This document shows positions 1 through 5,800 of a stretch of 6,764 bases of DNA, one piece after another (the first letter of the stretch is position 1; each line of letters opens with the position of its first letter). The position numbers and the translations under genes are program-made. Source of the DNA: Rhodospirillales bacterium (GTDB lineage: Bacteria > Pseudomonadota > Alphaproteobacteria > UBA8366 > JADFVY01). Below the pieces are notes generated by a model, which did no database searches, was not told the origin of the DNA, and saw nothing but the letters and a program-made list of their open reading frames with translations. The DNA is taken from contig JAHELM010000140.1 in the NCBI GenBank assembly GCA_024644185.1, positions 1-6,764 on the forward strand, given 5' to 3'.

Positions 1-1101
1 CTGTTCATCCTGGCCGGCGCGGTGATGAACGCATCCGGCATTTCGCGGCGGCTGATCGCCTTTGCCTCGGCCCTGCTCGGTTTCATCCGCGGCGGCCTGT
101 CCATGGTGACGATCGGCGCCTCGCTGTTCTTCGCCGAGATTTCCGGTTCCGCCGTGGCCGACGTGGCGGCGCTCGGCTCGATCCTGATCCCGGCGATGAA
201 GAAGAAGGGCTACCCGGTTGCCTTCGCCGCCGCGGTGACCTCGTCCTCGGCAACGCTGGCGGTGATCATCCCCCCCTCGATCCCGATGATCCTCTACGCC
301 GTCATGGCGGATACCTCGGTGGTGCAGTTGTTCGTCGCCGGCATCGTGCCGGGCGTGCTGGGCGCCATCGGCCTGATGGGGGTCTCGTACTGGTTCGCCG
401 TGCGCTACGACTTCCCCGTCGAAGAGGCGTTCCGGCTGCGCCGCGTCTGGGAAACCTTCAAGGAGGCATCCTGGGCCTTCCTGTTGCCGGTCATCATTCT
501 GGGCGGCATTTTCGGCGGACTGGTCACCGCGACCGAGGGCGCGGCGCTGGCCGTCGCCGCGGCGCTGTTCGTCGGCGGCGTCATCTATCGCGAACTCGAT
601 CTGGTGCATTTGCGCACGGCGGCGATGGAGGGCGGGGTGCAGACCGCCGTCGTCATGCTGCTGGTGGCGGCATCGGCGCTGGTCGGCATCTTTCTGACCC
701 AGCAGCAGGTGCCGCAGCATCTGGCCGCCACCATAGCCGGGATCACCGACAACAAATACGTGGTGCTGATGCTGCTGAACGTGTTGTTCCTGGTGCTGGG
801 GCTGTTCCTGCACTCGGCGGCGGCAATCATCCTGACGGTGCCGATCGTCATGCCGCTGGTGCATGCGGTGGGCATCGACCCGGTGCATTTCGGCCTGATC
901 GTCACCCTGAACCTGGGCATCGGCCAGCAGACGCCGCCGGTGGCCAGCGTGCTGATCACCGCCTGTTCGGTGGCCAAGGCGAATATCTGGGAGGTCAGCA
1001 AGATCAATATCTGGTTTGTCGCCGTCCTGCTGGCGGTGCTGATCCTGGTGACCTACGTTCCGGCGGTCCCGATGGGGCTGGTCGACTTCTTCTATCGCTG
1101 A
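1..1101 (+). CDS. dctM: TRAP transporter large permease subunit (DctM family), 5'-truncated by window edge
   Basis: This is the inner-membrane transport subunit of a tripartite ATP-independent periplasmic (TRAP) carrier, which uses the sodium or proton gradient to import organic acids delivered by a periplasmic binding protein. The frame is open from base 1 (LFILAGAVMNASG...), and 366 residues are visible. DctM proteins are usually about 425-440 residues, so roughly 60-70 N-terminal residues lie outside the window; the ATG at 22 is an internal Met, not the start. Family signatures (numbered from base 1) are the FFAEISGSAVAD...LIPAMKKKGY block at 43-71, AVIIPPSIPMILYA at 87-100, GGLVTATEGAALAV at 172-185, and PIVMPLV...NLGIGQQTPPVASVLI at 281-319. 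Most of the chain is hydrophobic helices. The conserved TPPVG motif reads TPPVA. The stop is 14 nt before the crotonase gene, implying one operon. The small permease and binding protein are expected upstream but not seen. The symbol is the family name; the substrate is unknown. Confidence 0.95.
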   Translation: MFILAGAVMNASGISRRLIAFASALLGFIRGGLSMVTIGASLFFAEISGSAVADVAALGSILIPAMKKKGYPVAFAAAVTSSSATLAVIIPPSIPMILYAVMADTSVVQLFVAGIVPGVLGAIGLMGVSYWFAVRYDFPVEEAFRLRRVWETFKEASWAFLLPVIILGGIFGGLVTATEGAALAVAAALFVGGVIYRELDLVHLRTAAMEGGVQTAVVMLLVAASALVGIFLTQQQVPQHLAATIAGITDNKYVVLMLLNVLFLVLGLFLHSAAAIILTVPIVMPLVHAVGIDPVHFGLIVTLNLGIGQQTPPVASVLITACSVAKANIWEVSKINIWFVAVLLAVLILVTYVPAVPMGLVDFFYR

Positions 1102-1115
1102 GGACAATTGCACGC

Positions 1116-1901
1116 ATGCCTGAAGATACCATTCTGGCCACCCGTGATCGGCATATCGCCACGGTCACGCTGAACCGGCCGCACAAGTTGAACGCCTTCA
1201 CCCGGCCGATGTGGAACCGGCTGGGTGTCGTCATCCGCGAGCTTTCCGCCGACGATACCGTGCGCTGCATCGTCATTCGCGGCGCCGGCGGCAAGGCGTT
1301 TTCGCCCGGCAACGACATCTCGGAATTCGAGACCGAGCGGTCGAACAAGGCGCAGGCCCGCGACTACGGCAGGGACATCTCGCTGACCCTGACATCGCTC
1401 AGCGAATGCCGTCATCCGATCGTGGCGCTGATCGAGGGGATCTGCGTCGGCGGAGGGCTGGAGGTGGCGGCCCATTGCGATATCCGCATCTGCGGCGAAT
1501 CGAGCCGCTTCGGCGTGCCGATCAAGCGGTTGGGGCTGGTACTCGCCTATCCCGAAATCGCCGGGCTGCTGAAACTGGTGGGGCCGGCAACGGTCATGGA
1601 AATCCTGCTGGAGGGCCGCATCTTCACCGCCGCCGAGGCGCTTGAGCGTGGCCTGGTCACGCGCGCCGTCGCCGACGGCAAGGTCGAGGACGAAGCCTTC
1701 GCATCGGCGCGCAACATCGCCGAAGGCGCGCCGCTGGTTGCCCGCTGGCACAAGAAATTCGCCCGCCGGCTGATGAACAATCACACGCCGCTGCGCCCCG
1801 AGGAACTGGACGAGGGCTACGCCTGCTACGAGACCGAGGATTTCCAGATCGGCTACAAATCCTTCCTGGCCAAGACGAAGCCGGACTTCAAGGGACGCTG
1901 A
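1116..1901 (+). CDS. Enoyl-CoA hydratase/isomerase (crotonase) family protein with atypical active site
   Basis: This is a soluble 261-aa crotonase-fold protein, a family that stabilises CoA-thioester enolates for hydration, isomerisation, hydrolysis or decarboxylation. It is full length for the family. The N-terminal strand pair ends in VTLNRPHKLNAF (17-28). The first oxyanion-hole segment is AFSPGNDISEF (61-71) and the second is GICVGGGLEVAAHCD (108-122). Glu116 in GGGLE aligns with rat mitochondrial crotonase Glu144. The residue equivalent to Glu164 falls in FGVPIK and is Ile136, so one of the two hydratase glutamates is missing. The usual PGAGGTQRL segment is replaced by LAYPEIAGLL (143-152). 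Classical syn-hydration is therefore doubtful; a decarboxylase, isomerase or other crotonase chemistry is possible. The ATG at 1116 is preceded by GAGGA at 1100-1104, overlapping the permease stop. The next gene starts 1 nt after this stop, so it probably acts on the CoA ester made by that CoA-transferase. Confidence 0.93.
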   Translation: MPEDTILATRDRHIATVTLNRPHKLNAFTRPMWNRLGVVIRELSADDTVRCIVIRGAGGKAFSPGNDISEFETERSNKAQARDYGRDISLTLTSLSECRHPIVALIEGICVGGGLEVAAHCDIRICGESSRFGVPIKRLGLVLAYPEIAGLLKLVGPATVMEILLEGRIFTAAEALERGLVTRAVADGKVEDEAFASARNIAEGAPLVARWHKKFARRLMNNHTPLRPEELDEGYACYETEDFQIGYKSFLAKTKPDFKGR

Positions 1902-1902
1902 C

Positions 1903-3120
1903 ATGGCGCAGCGTCGCGGACCGCTGACCGGCATTCGGGTCATCGAACTGGCGCATATCATGGCCGGGCCGGTCTGCGGCCTGATGCTGGCCGATATGGG
2001 CGCCGACGTCGTCAAGGTGGAGAAGGTACCCGGCGGCGACGATTCGCGGCGCTTCCTGCCGCCGGCCATCGGCGATGAATCCGCTGCCTTCCTGATGATG
2101 AACCGCAACAAGCGCGGGATCGCGCTGGACCTCAAGCACGCGGATGGCAAGGCGGTGCTGCGCCGGCTGCTGCGCGGGGCCGATGTGGTGATCGAGAATT
2201 ACCGCCGCGACACGATGCGGAAACTCGGCCTCGACTACGAGGACTTGCGGGCGGAAAATCCCGGCCTGATCTATTGCGAGATTTCCGGCTTCGGCCGCAC
2301 CGGCCCTTATGCCGATCGCGGCGGATTCGACCTGATCGCCCAGGGAATGGCCGGGTTGATGAGCATTACCGGCGAGGGGCCGGGGCGGCCGCCGGTGAAG
2401 GTCGGCGCGCCGGTCAGCGATATCACCGCCGGCATTCTCGGCGCGCTGGGTGTGGTGTCGGCCTATGCGCACCGGATGAAAACCGGCGAGGGCCAGCGCG
2501 TCGATACCTCGCTGTTCGAGGCGGCGATCGTGCATACCTACTGGCAGTCGGCCATTGCCCTGGCCACCGGCGTGGCGCCGGGGCCGATGGGGTCGGCGCA
2601 TCCCCTGAACGCGCCCTACCAGGCGCTGCGCACGAAGGATGGCTGGATCAATGTCGGGGCCGCCAACCAGACCAACTGGCTGCGCCTGCTCGACGTGCTG
2701 GGCGCGCCCGAACTGGCGGCGGACGAGCGGTTCGGCGACAATGCCGGTCGCATGGCGCATCTGCCGGACCTGGTCGTGGCGCTGGAGGCGCGCCTGGCCG
2801 GCCGGACCACGGCGGATTGGCTGGCGGCGATGGAAATGGCCGGGCTGCCGGCGGGTCCGGTGCTGGATATCGTCGAAATGCACCGCGACCCGCAGACCAT
2901 CGCCCGCGAGATGGTGGTCGAGGCCGAGCACGCGCATCTCGGCCCGGTCAGGACCATCGGCCTGCCGATCAAGTTTTCCGCCACGCCGGGCGGAATCGTT
3001 CGCGGCGCGCCCGTATACGGCCAGCATTCGCGTGAAGTGCTCGGCGAATTCGGCTATACGGATGCCGAGATCGAGGCGCTGGTCGGGTCCGGCGCCGTCA
3101 AGGCCGCGGAGCTGGAATGA
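1903..3120 (+). CDS. CaiB/BaiF family class III CoA-transferase
   Basis: This 405-aa cytosolic enzyme belongs to family III CoA-transferases, which move CoA between carboxylic acids through an aspartyl-CoA thioester and normally work as interlocked dimers. Landmarks in order are VIELAHIMAGP (13-23), LADMGADVVKVE (29-40), NRNKRGIALDL (67-77), GADVVIENYR (92-101), NPGLIYCEISGFGRTGPY (119-136), GGFDLIAQGMAGLMSITG (140-157), and RMKTGEGQRVDTSLFEA starting near 192. Asp173, in GAPVSDITAG, aligns with the catalytic Asp169 of Oxalobacter formyl-CoA transferase. The Gln17 of that enzyme corresponds to Met20 here, and no glycine-rich GGGGQ loop is present, so it is not a formyl-CoA:oxalate transferase. 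Length is normal. The start at 1903 has AAGGGA at 1890-1895 and lies 1 nt after the crotonase stop. Inferred role: activating the imported acid, perhaps with succinyl-CoA or another acyl-CoA as donor. The specific substrates cannot be assigned. Confidence 0.95.
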   Translation: MAQRRGPLTGIRVIELAHIMAGPVCGLMLADMGADVVKVEKVPGGDDSRRFLPPAIGDESAAFLMMNRNKRGIALDLKHADGKAVLRRLLRGADVVIENYRRDTMRKLGLDYEDLRAENPGLIYCEISGFGRTGPYADRGGFDLIAQGMAGLMSITGEGPGRPPVKVGAPVSDITAGILGALGVVSAYAHRMKTGEGQRVDTSLFEAAIVHTYWQSAIALATGVAPGPMGSAHPLNAPYQALRTKDGWINVGAANQTNWLRLLDVLGAPELAADERFGDNAGRMAHLPDLVVALEARLAGRTTADWLAAMEMAGLPAGPVLDIVEMHRDPQTIAREMVVEAEHAHLGPVRTIGLPIKFSATPGGIVRGAPVYGQHSREVLGEFGYTDAEIEALVGSGAVKAAELE

Positions 3121-3121
3121 C

Positions 3122-3601
3122 ATGACGAAGACGATCAGGGCGCGGGCCATCGCCGCCGATTCGCTGGGCGGGCTGGGGCAGGTGCTGATGCCGGACGGTC
3201 AGCCCGGTCAACGCGACGAATACGCCGCGACGACCGATAATTTGCGACCGCACGCGAAGCTGAACGTCACCTTCATGCGGGTCGACCCCAGGCCGCCGGT
3301 GATTCGGGCGATCGAGCGGCATCCGCATTCGATGCAGCTGTTCGTGCCGATGAACGGCGCGCGTTTTCTGGCGGCGGTCTGTCCCTCGCGGCCCGATGGC
3401 GGGCCGGATATCGACCGGTTGGCGGTGTTCGTCGCCGATGGCGGGCAGACGGTGAACTACAACGCCGGAACCTGGCATGCGCCGCTCTGCGTACTCGACC
3501 GGCCGGGCGACTTCACCATGCTGCGCCACGACGATGGCGGGCCGGAAGACACCGACCTGGTGATGCTGGACGCCGCGGTCGAGGTCCTGCTGCCGGATTG
3601 A
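3122..3601 (+). CDS. Ureidoglycolate lyase (AllA) family protein
   Basis: This is a 159-aa cupin-type protein of the AllA family, whose characterised member splits (S)-ureidoglycolate into glyoxylate and urea at the end of allantoin breakdown. Recognisable segments are ERHPHSMQLFVPM (65-77; E. coli AllA has ERHP...QAFIPM), LAVFVADGGQTVNYNAGTWHAPL (100-122; compare VNYHRNVWHHPL), and a C-terminal stretch with DFTMLRHDDGGPEDTDLV (130-147). Length matches the roughly 160-residue family. The frame stays open far upstream over the previous gene, but the ATG at 3122 sits 1 nt after that gene's stop and has GGAG at 3108-3111, so the start is well placed. No other purine-catabolism gene is visible; neighbours are CoA-ester enzymes and a TRAP permease. 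The true substrate may therefore be another ureido or hydroxy-acid compound. Family assignment is firm and function is tentative. No U-tract terminator follows it. Confidence 0.88.
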   Translation: MTKTIRARAIAADSLGGLGQVLMPDGQPGQRDEYAATTDNLRPHAKLNVTFMRVDPRPPVIRAIERHPHSMQLFVPMNGARFLAAVCPSRPDGGPDIDRLAVFVADGGQTVNYNAGTWHAPLCVLDRPGDFTMLRHDDGGPEDTDLVMLDAAVEVLLPD

Positions 3602-3745
3602 AACTTTGCCGGGCGGGCCGGAATAGTTTGGCGCGATTAACGTCATTTTAAGGGCATTCCACCGATCATGCCGCACCCGGGCCGCATGCCGGAAGCGCGT
3701 GCCCGGCCATATGCCCCACGCCCGGTGCGACAGAAAAGAGACGAC
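3602..3745 (+). other. Intergenic leader between catabolic operon and first chemoreceptor
   Basis: This 144-nt gap separates the AllA-like gene from the chemoreceptor. It has a slightly AT-richer patch at 3621-3651 that may hold a promoter, but I could not find a -35/-10 pair with normal spacing. CCGGGC at 3677-3682 and GCCCGG at 3701-3706 could pair around an 18-nt loop, without a following T-run, so this is not a convincing terminator. The receptor may have its own start here or receive read-through from the operon; the sequence does not decide. Confidence 0.5.
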
Positions 3746-5434
3746 ATGACGTTTACCTGGACGATCAAACGCAAGCTGATCCTGATGGGTGTCATCGCCG
3801 TGTTCGCACTGGCGGGGCTGGTCGCAATTACCTCGAATTCCAGCCGCCAGGTCGTCAAGGCGACGGTCGCCAGCCAGGATTTGCTGAAGGAGGCACAGTC
3901 GCTCGCCGATCTGCGCGTGTCGGCGGTGAAAATGGTTCTGGCGGCGATGGATTCGATCATCGATGCGGCCGACGGTTATGTCTACGAGGAACGCCTGCAG
4001 GTGATGGACGAGAGCGTCAACGCGCTCCGCGCCAGCCAGAAGATCGTCGAAACCGTGGCGCGGCGGGCGGGCCGCCCGGAGGACGTCAAGACCTATGTGG
4101 AATTTACCAACACCATCGACCAGGTGATCCGCGTCGATCTGGTGCAGGCGATCGAGGCGCGCGCGGATACGAATGCCCTCGGCGCCTTCGACGACGATAT
4201 CGACAAATACGGCAACGGGCTGGTTACGCTGATCGGCGAACTGGAAGATCTGGCCGCCGGCGAACTGGCGGCGGCACAGGGCGACCTTGGCGTGTCGGTG
4301 GACAGGTCGTCCAGCTTCGCGTTCTGGGCCGGTCTGATTTTCGCGGGGATCCTGATCCTCGTTCTGCTGCTGACCGGAAGCAGCATCACCAGGCCGATCG
4401 CCCGGCTGACCGCCGCGATGGACGAACTGGCCGCCGGCAAGCTGGACGTGCGGATCGTCGATATCGGCCGCAAGGACGAGGTCGGGGCGATGGCCGCCAC
4501 GGTCCAGGTGTTCAAGGACAATGCCGTCGAGAAGGTGAAGCTGGAAAAGGACCAGGCCGAAACCAAGCGCCAGGCCGATGCGGAACGGCGGCAATCGATG
4601 CTGGACCTGGCCGACCGCTTCGAGCGTTCGGTCAAGGAAGTCGTGGACGGCGTGTCTTCGTCAGCCACCGAGATGCAGGCCACCGCCCAGCAGATGTCGG
4701 CGACCGCCGAGGAGACCAGCCGCCAGGCCGGCAGCGTCGCCACGGCATCCGACCAGGCGACGACCAATGTACAGACCGTCGCCGCCACGGCCGAGGAACT
4801 GTCCGCCTCGGTCGCCGAGATCGGTCGCCAGGTGTTGCAGTCGGCGCAGATTGCCGGCAACGCGGTGCGCGAAGCCGATGCCACGAACACCACCGTGCAG
4901 GGCCTGGCCCAGGCCGCGTCCAAGATCGGCGATGTCGTCGAACTGATCAACAAGATCGCGGGGCAGACCAATCTGCTGGCGCTGAACGCCACCATCGAGG
5001 CCGCCCGCGCGGGCGAAGCCGGCAAGGGTTTCGCCGTCGTCGCCCAGGAGGTCAAGAACCTGGCCAATCAGACGGCGAAGGCCACCCAGGATATTTCCGC
5101 CCAGGTCCAATCGATCCAGGACGAAACCAACGATGCGGTCGGCGCCATCGAGAAGATCCGCGCGGTGATCGGCGAAATCAGCGACATCTCGACCACCATC
5201 GCGTCCGCCGTCGAGGAGCAGGGCCTGTCGACCCAGGAAATCGCCCGCAACGTCCAGCAGGCCGCCCAGGGTACGCAGATGGTCAATCAGAACATCGAAA
5301 GCGTCAGCAAGGCGGCCGGCCAGACCGGCTCGGCGGCGACGCAGGTTCTCTCGGCCTCGGAAGAAATGGCTCGCCAGGCCGAGGGGCTGCGCGTCGAGGT
5401 CGACCGCTTCCTGCGCGAAGTCCGCCAGGGCTAG
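3746..5434 (+). CDS. Methyl-accepting chemotaxis protein (transmembrane, HAMP, MCP signal domain)
   Basis: This is an inner-membrane chemoreceptor of 562 aa that senses a periplasmic signal and controls the CheA kinase via CheW. After the MTFTWTIKRK N-terminus, TM1 is about 11-29, a helical periplasmic sensor of about 160 residues follows (four-helix-bundle size), and TM2 is about 190-210. HAMP is about 211-264 (SITRPIARL...). The signalling coiled coil runs about 300-560 with its hairpin tip at 404-440 (IAGQTNLLALNATIEAARAG). Gly406 stands where E. coli Tsr has Phe373, a trimer contact. Glu pairs at 350-351 and 490-491 lie in methylation-like contexts. The tail ends FLREVRQG with no NWETF-type CheR tether. 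I chose the ATG at 3746 over the in-frame ATG at 3668 because AGAGA (3737-3741) precedes it, the extra 26 residues are Arg/Pro-rich, and the paralogue at 5801 begins with the matching MFRWTIKVKL. The ligand is unknown. Confidence 0.95.
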   Translation: MTFTWTIKRKLILMGVIAVFALAGLVAITSNSSRQVVKATVASQDLLKEAQSLADLRVSAVKMVLAAMDSIIDAADGYVYEERLQVMDESVNALRASQKIVETVARRAGRPEDVKTYVEFTNTIDQVIRVDLVQAIEARADTNALGAFDDDIDKYGNGLVTLIGELEDLAAGELAAAQGDLGVSVDRSSSFAFWAGLIFAGILILVLLLTGSSITRPIARLTAAMDELAAGKLDVRIVDIGRKDEVGAMAATVQVFKDNAVEKVKLEKDQAETKRQADAERRQSMLDLADRFERSVKEVVDGVSSSATEMQATAQQMSATAEETSRQAGSVATASDQATTNVQTVAATAEELSASVAEIGRQVLQSAQIAGNAVREADATNTTVQGLAQAASKIGDVVELINKIAGQTNLLALNATIEAARAGEAGKGFAVVAQEVKNLANQTAKATQDISAQVQSIQDETNDAVGAIEKIRAVIGEISDISTTIASAVEEQGLSTQEIARNVQQAAQGTQMVNQNIESVSKAAGQTGSAATQVLSASEEMARQAEGLRVEVDRFLREVRQG

Positions 5435-5456
5435 GCCGATACCCCATCGAACGGAA

Positions 5457-5475
5457 CCGAGCCGGTTCGGCTCGG
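5457..5475 (+). other. Perfect 8-bp stem hairpin in the 3' UTR of the first chemoreceptor gene
   Basis: CCGAGCCG (5457-5464) pairs with CGGCTCGG (5468-5475) around a 3-nt loop (GTT). No T-run follows, so it is not an intrinsic terminator by itself. GAACC (5454-5458) and GGTTC (5464-5468) could form a competing shorter stem with a 5-nt loop that shares bases with the first. It could protect the 3' end of the mRNA or be part of a 3'-UTR-derived RNA. Confidence 0.6.
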
Positions 5476-5489
5476 CGGAATGACATCTG

Positions 5490-5509
5490 CCCGCTCGCCC
5501 CGGAGCGGG
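5490..5509 (+). other. 7-bp stem hairpin preceding the terminator
   Basis: CCCGCTC (5490-5496) pairs with GAGCGGG (5503-5509) around a 6-nt loop. It lies 14 nt after the preceding hairpin and 16 nt before the terminator stem, giving three consecutive stems after the receptor stop codon. The function is unknown; it may be an mRNA 3'-end structure or part of a small RNA. Confidence 0.5.
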
Positions 5510-5525
5510 TGCCCGCTTTGCGACG

Positions 5526-5554
5526 AAAGACCCCCTTCCCGGGGGTCTTTTTTT
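5526..5554 (+). terminator. Strong rho-independent terminator after the first chemoreceptor gene
   Basis: AAAGACCCCC (5526-5535) pairs perfectly with GGGGGTCTTT (5541-5550) around a 5-nt loop TTCCC, and the T-run continues to seven T at 5548-5554. A 10-bp GC-rich stem followed at once by a U-tract is the standard intrinsic terminator. It ends transcription 92-120 nt after the receptor stop at 5434 and isolates the second receptor from the upstream genes. On the opposite strand the U-tract would be short, so it mainly works on the + strand. Confidence 0.95.
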
Positions 5555-5634
5555 GTGCCCTCGGCAGCGTGTCGATTTCCGCCGCCGCCAGCAGGCGGTT
5601 TCGCGAATATACCCATAAAGCGCAGGCCTACCAA

Positions 5635-5662
5635 TAACGCGGCATCATTAACCTGTCGATAA
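5635..5662 (+). promoter_or_regulatory. Candidate sigma-28-like promoter upstream of the second chemoreceptor gene
   Basis: GTCGATAA at 5655-5662 matches seven of eight bases of the FliA (sigma-28) -10 consensus GCCGATAA. TAAC at 5635-5638 matches three of four of the TAAA -35, with a 16-nt spacer against the usual 15. It lies in the AT-rich zone between the terminator and the second receptor, and chemoreceptor genes are common sigma-28 targets. A rival sigma-70-type -10, TATAGT at 5674-5679, lacks a well-spaced -35. The short consensus makes chance matches possible. Confidence 0.28.
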
Positions 5663-5787
5663 GGAACAAACGATATAGTTAATCTCACGAAAGAGGTATT
5701 CGATTCCCGGGTGGCGAGGCGTCGGACATGACGCGACACCAGATTGGTCGATTCCGGCGGGAGAGGTCGCCGGTCGAGCGCTAGCAC

Positions 5788-5793
5788 GGAGGA
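5788..5793 (+). promoter_or_regulatory. Strong Shine-Dalgarno (GGAGGA) for the second chemoreceptor
   Basis: GGAGGA ends 7 nt before the ATG at 5801, which is ideal spacing. It fixes the start of the second receptor and is clearly stronger than the AGAGA element in front of the first receptor. Confidence 0.85.
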
Positions 5794-5800
5794 AGCGGCA

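Larger units (their letters stand above)
5435..5800 (+). other. 366-nt non-coding region between two chemoreceptor genes
   Basis: No credible gene lies here; short open frames cross the terminator and look random. The first third (5457-5554) holds three hairpins, the last a strong intrinsic terminator. From about 5605 to 5700 the base composition becomes clearly AT-richer than the coding DNA, as expected for a promoter zone. The last 100 nt form a GC-rich leader ending in a strong Shine-Dalgarno before the second chemoreceptor. The 8-mer TCGATTCC occurs at 5700-5707 and again at 5748-5755. The terminator and this zone imply that the two receptors are transcribed separately. Confidence 0.7.

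Noticed and set aside
2639..3121. Long N-terminal extension of the AllA-like protein (in-frame ATG at 2639)
   Set aside because: The upstream part is the +1 shadow of the CoA-transferase, Arg/Trp-rich and unlike any AllA; family length fits the start at 3122.
1888..3150. 420-aa open frame on the minus strand opposite the CoA-transferase
   Set aside because: It mirrors the codon pattern of the real gene, shows no domain, and spans gene boundaries on the other strand.
3677..3706. Possible terminator between the AllA-like gene and the first receptor
   Set aside because: The stem is only 6 bp with an 18-nt loop and no T-run follows.
3668..3745. 26-residue N-terminal extension of the first chemoreceptor from the ATG at 3668
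   Set aside because: The extension is Arg/Pro-rich, would put a charged tail before TM1, is absent from the paralogue, and the ATG at 3746 has its own ribosome-binding sequence.
3098..4594. 498-aa open frame on the minus strand crossing the AllA-like gene, the intergenic gap and the first receptor
   Set aside because: It is antisense to two well-supported genes, its translation is Arg/Gln/His-rich without recognisable domains, and long antisense frames are common in GC-rich DNA.
5480..5662. 60-aa open frame in the intergenic region
   Set aside because: It runs through the hairpin and strong terminator, has no good ribosome-binding site and no recognisable sequence.
5700..5755. Direct repeat TCGATTCC (5700-5707 and 5748-5755) as an operator pair
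   Set aside because: An 8-mer repeated once, with no symmetry and 40 nt between copies, is too weak to call a binding site.
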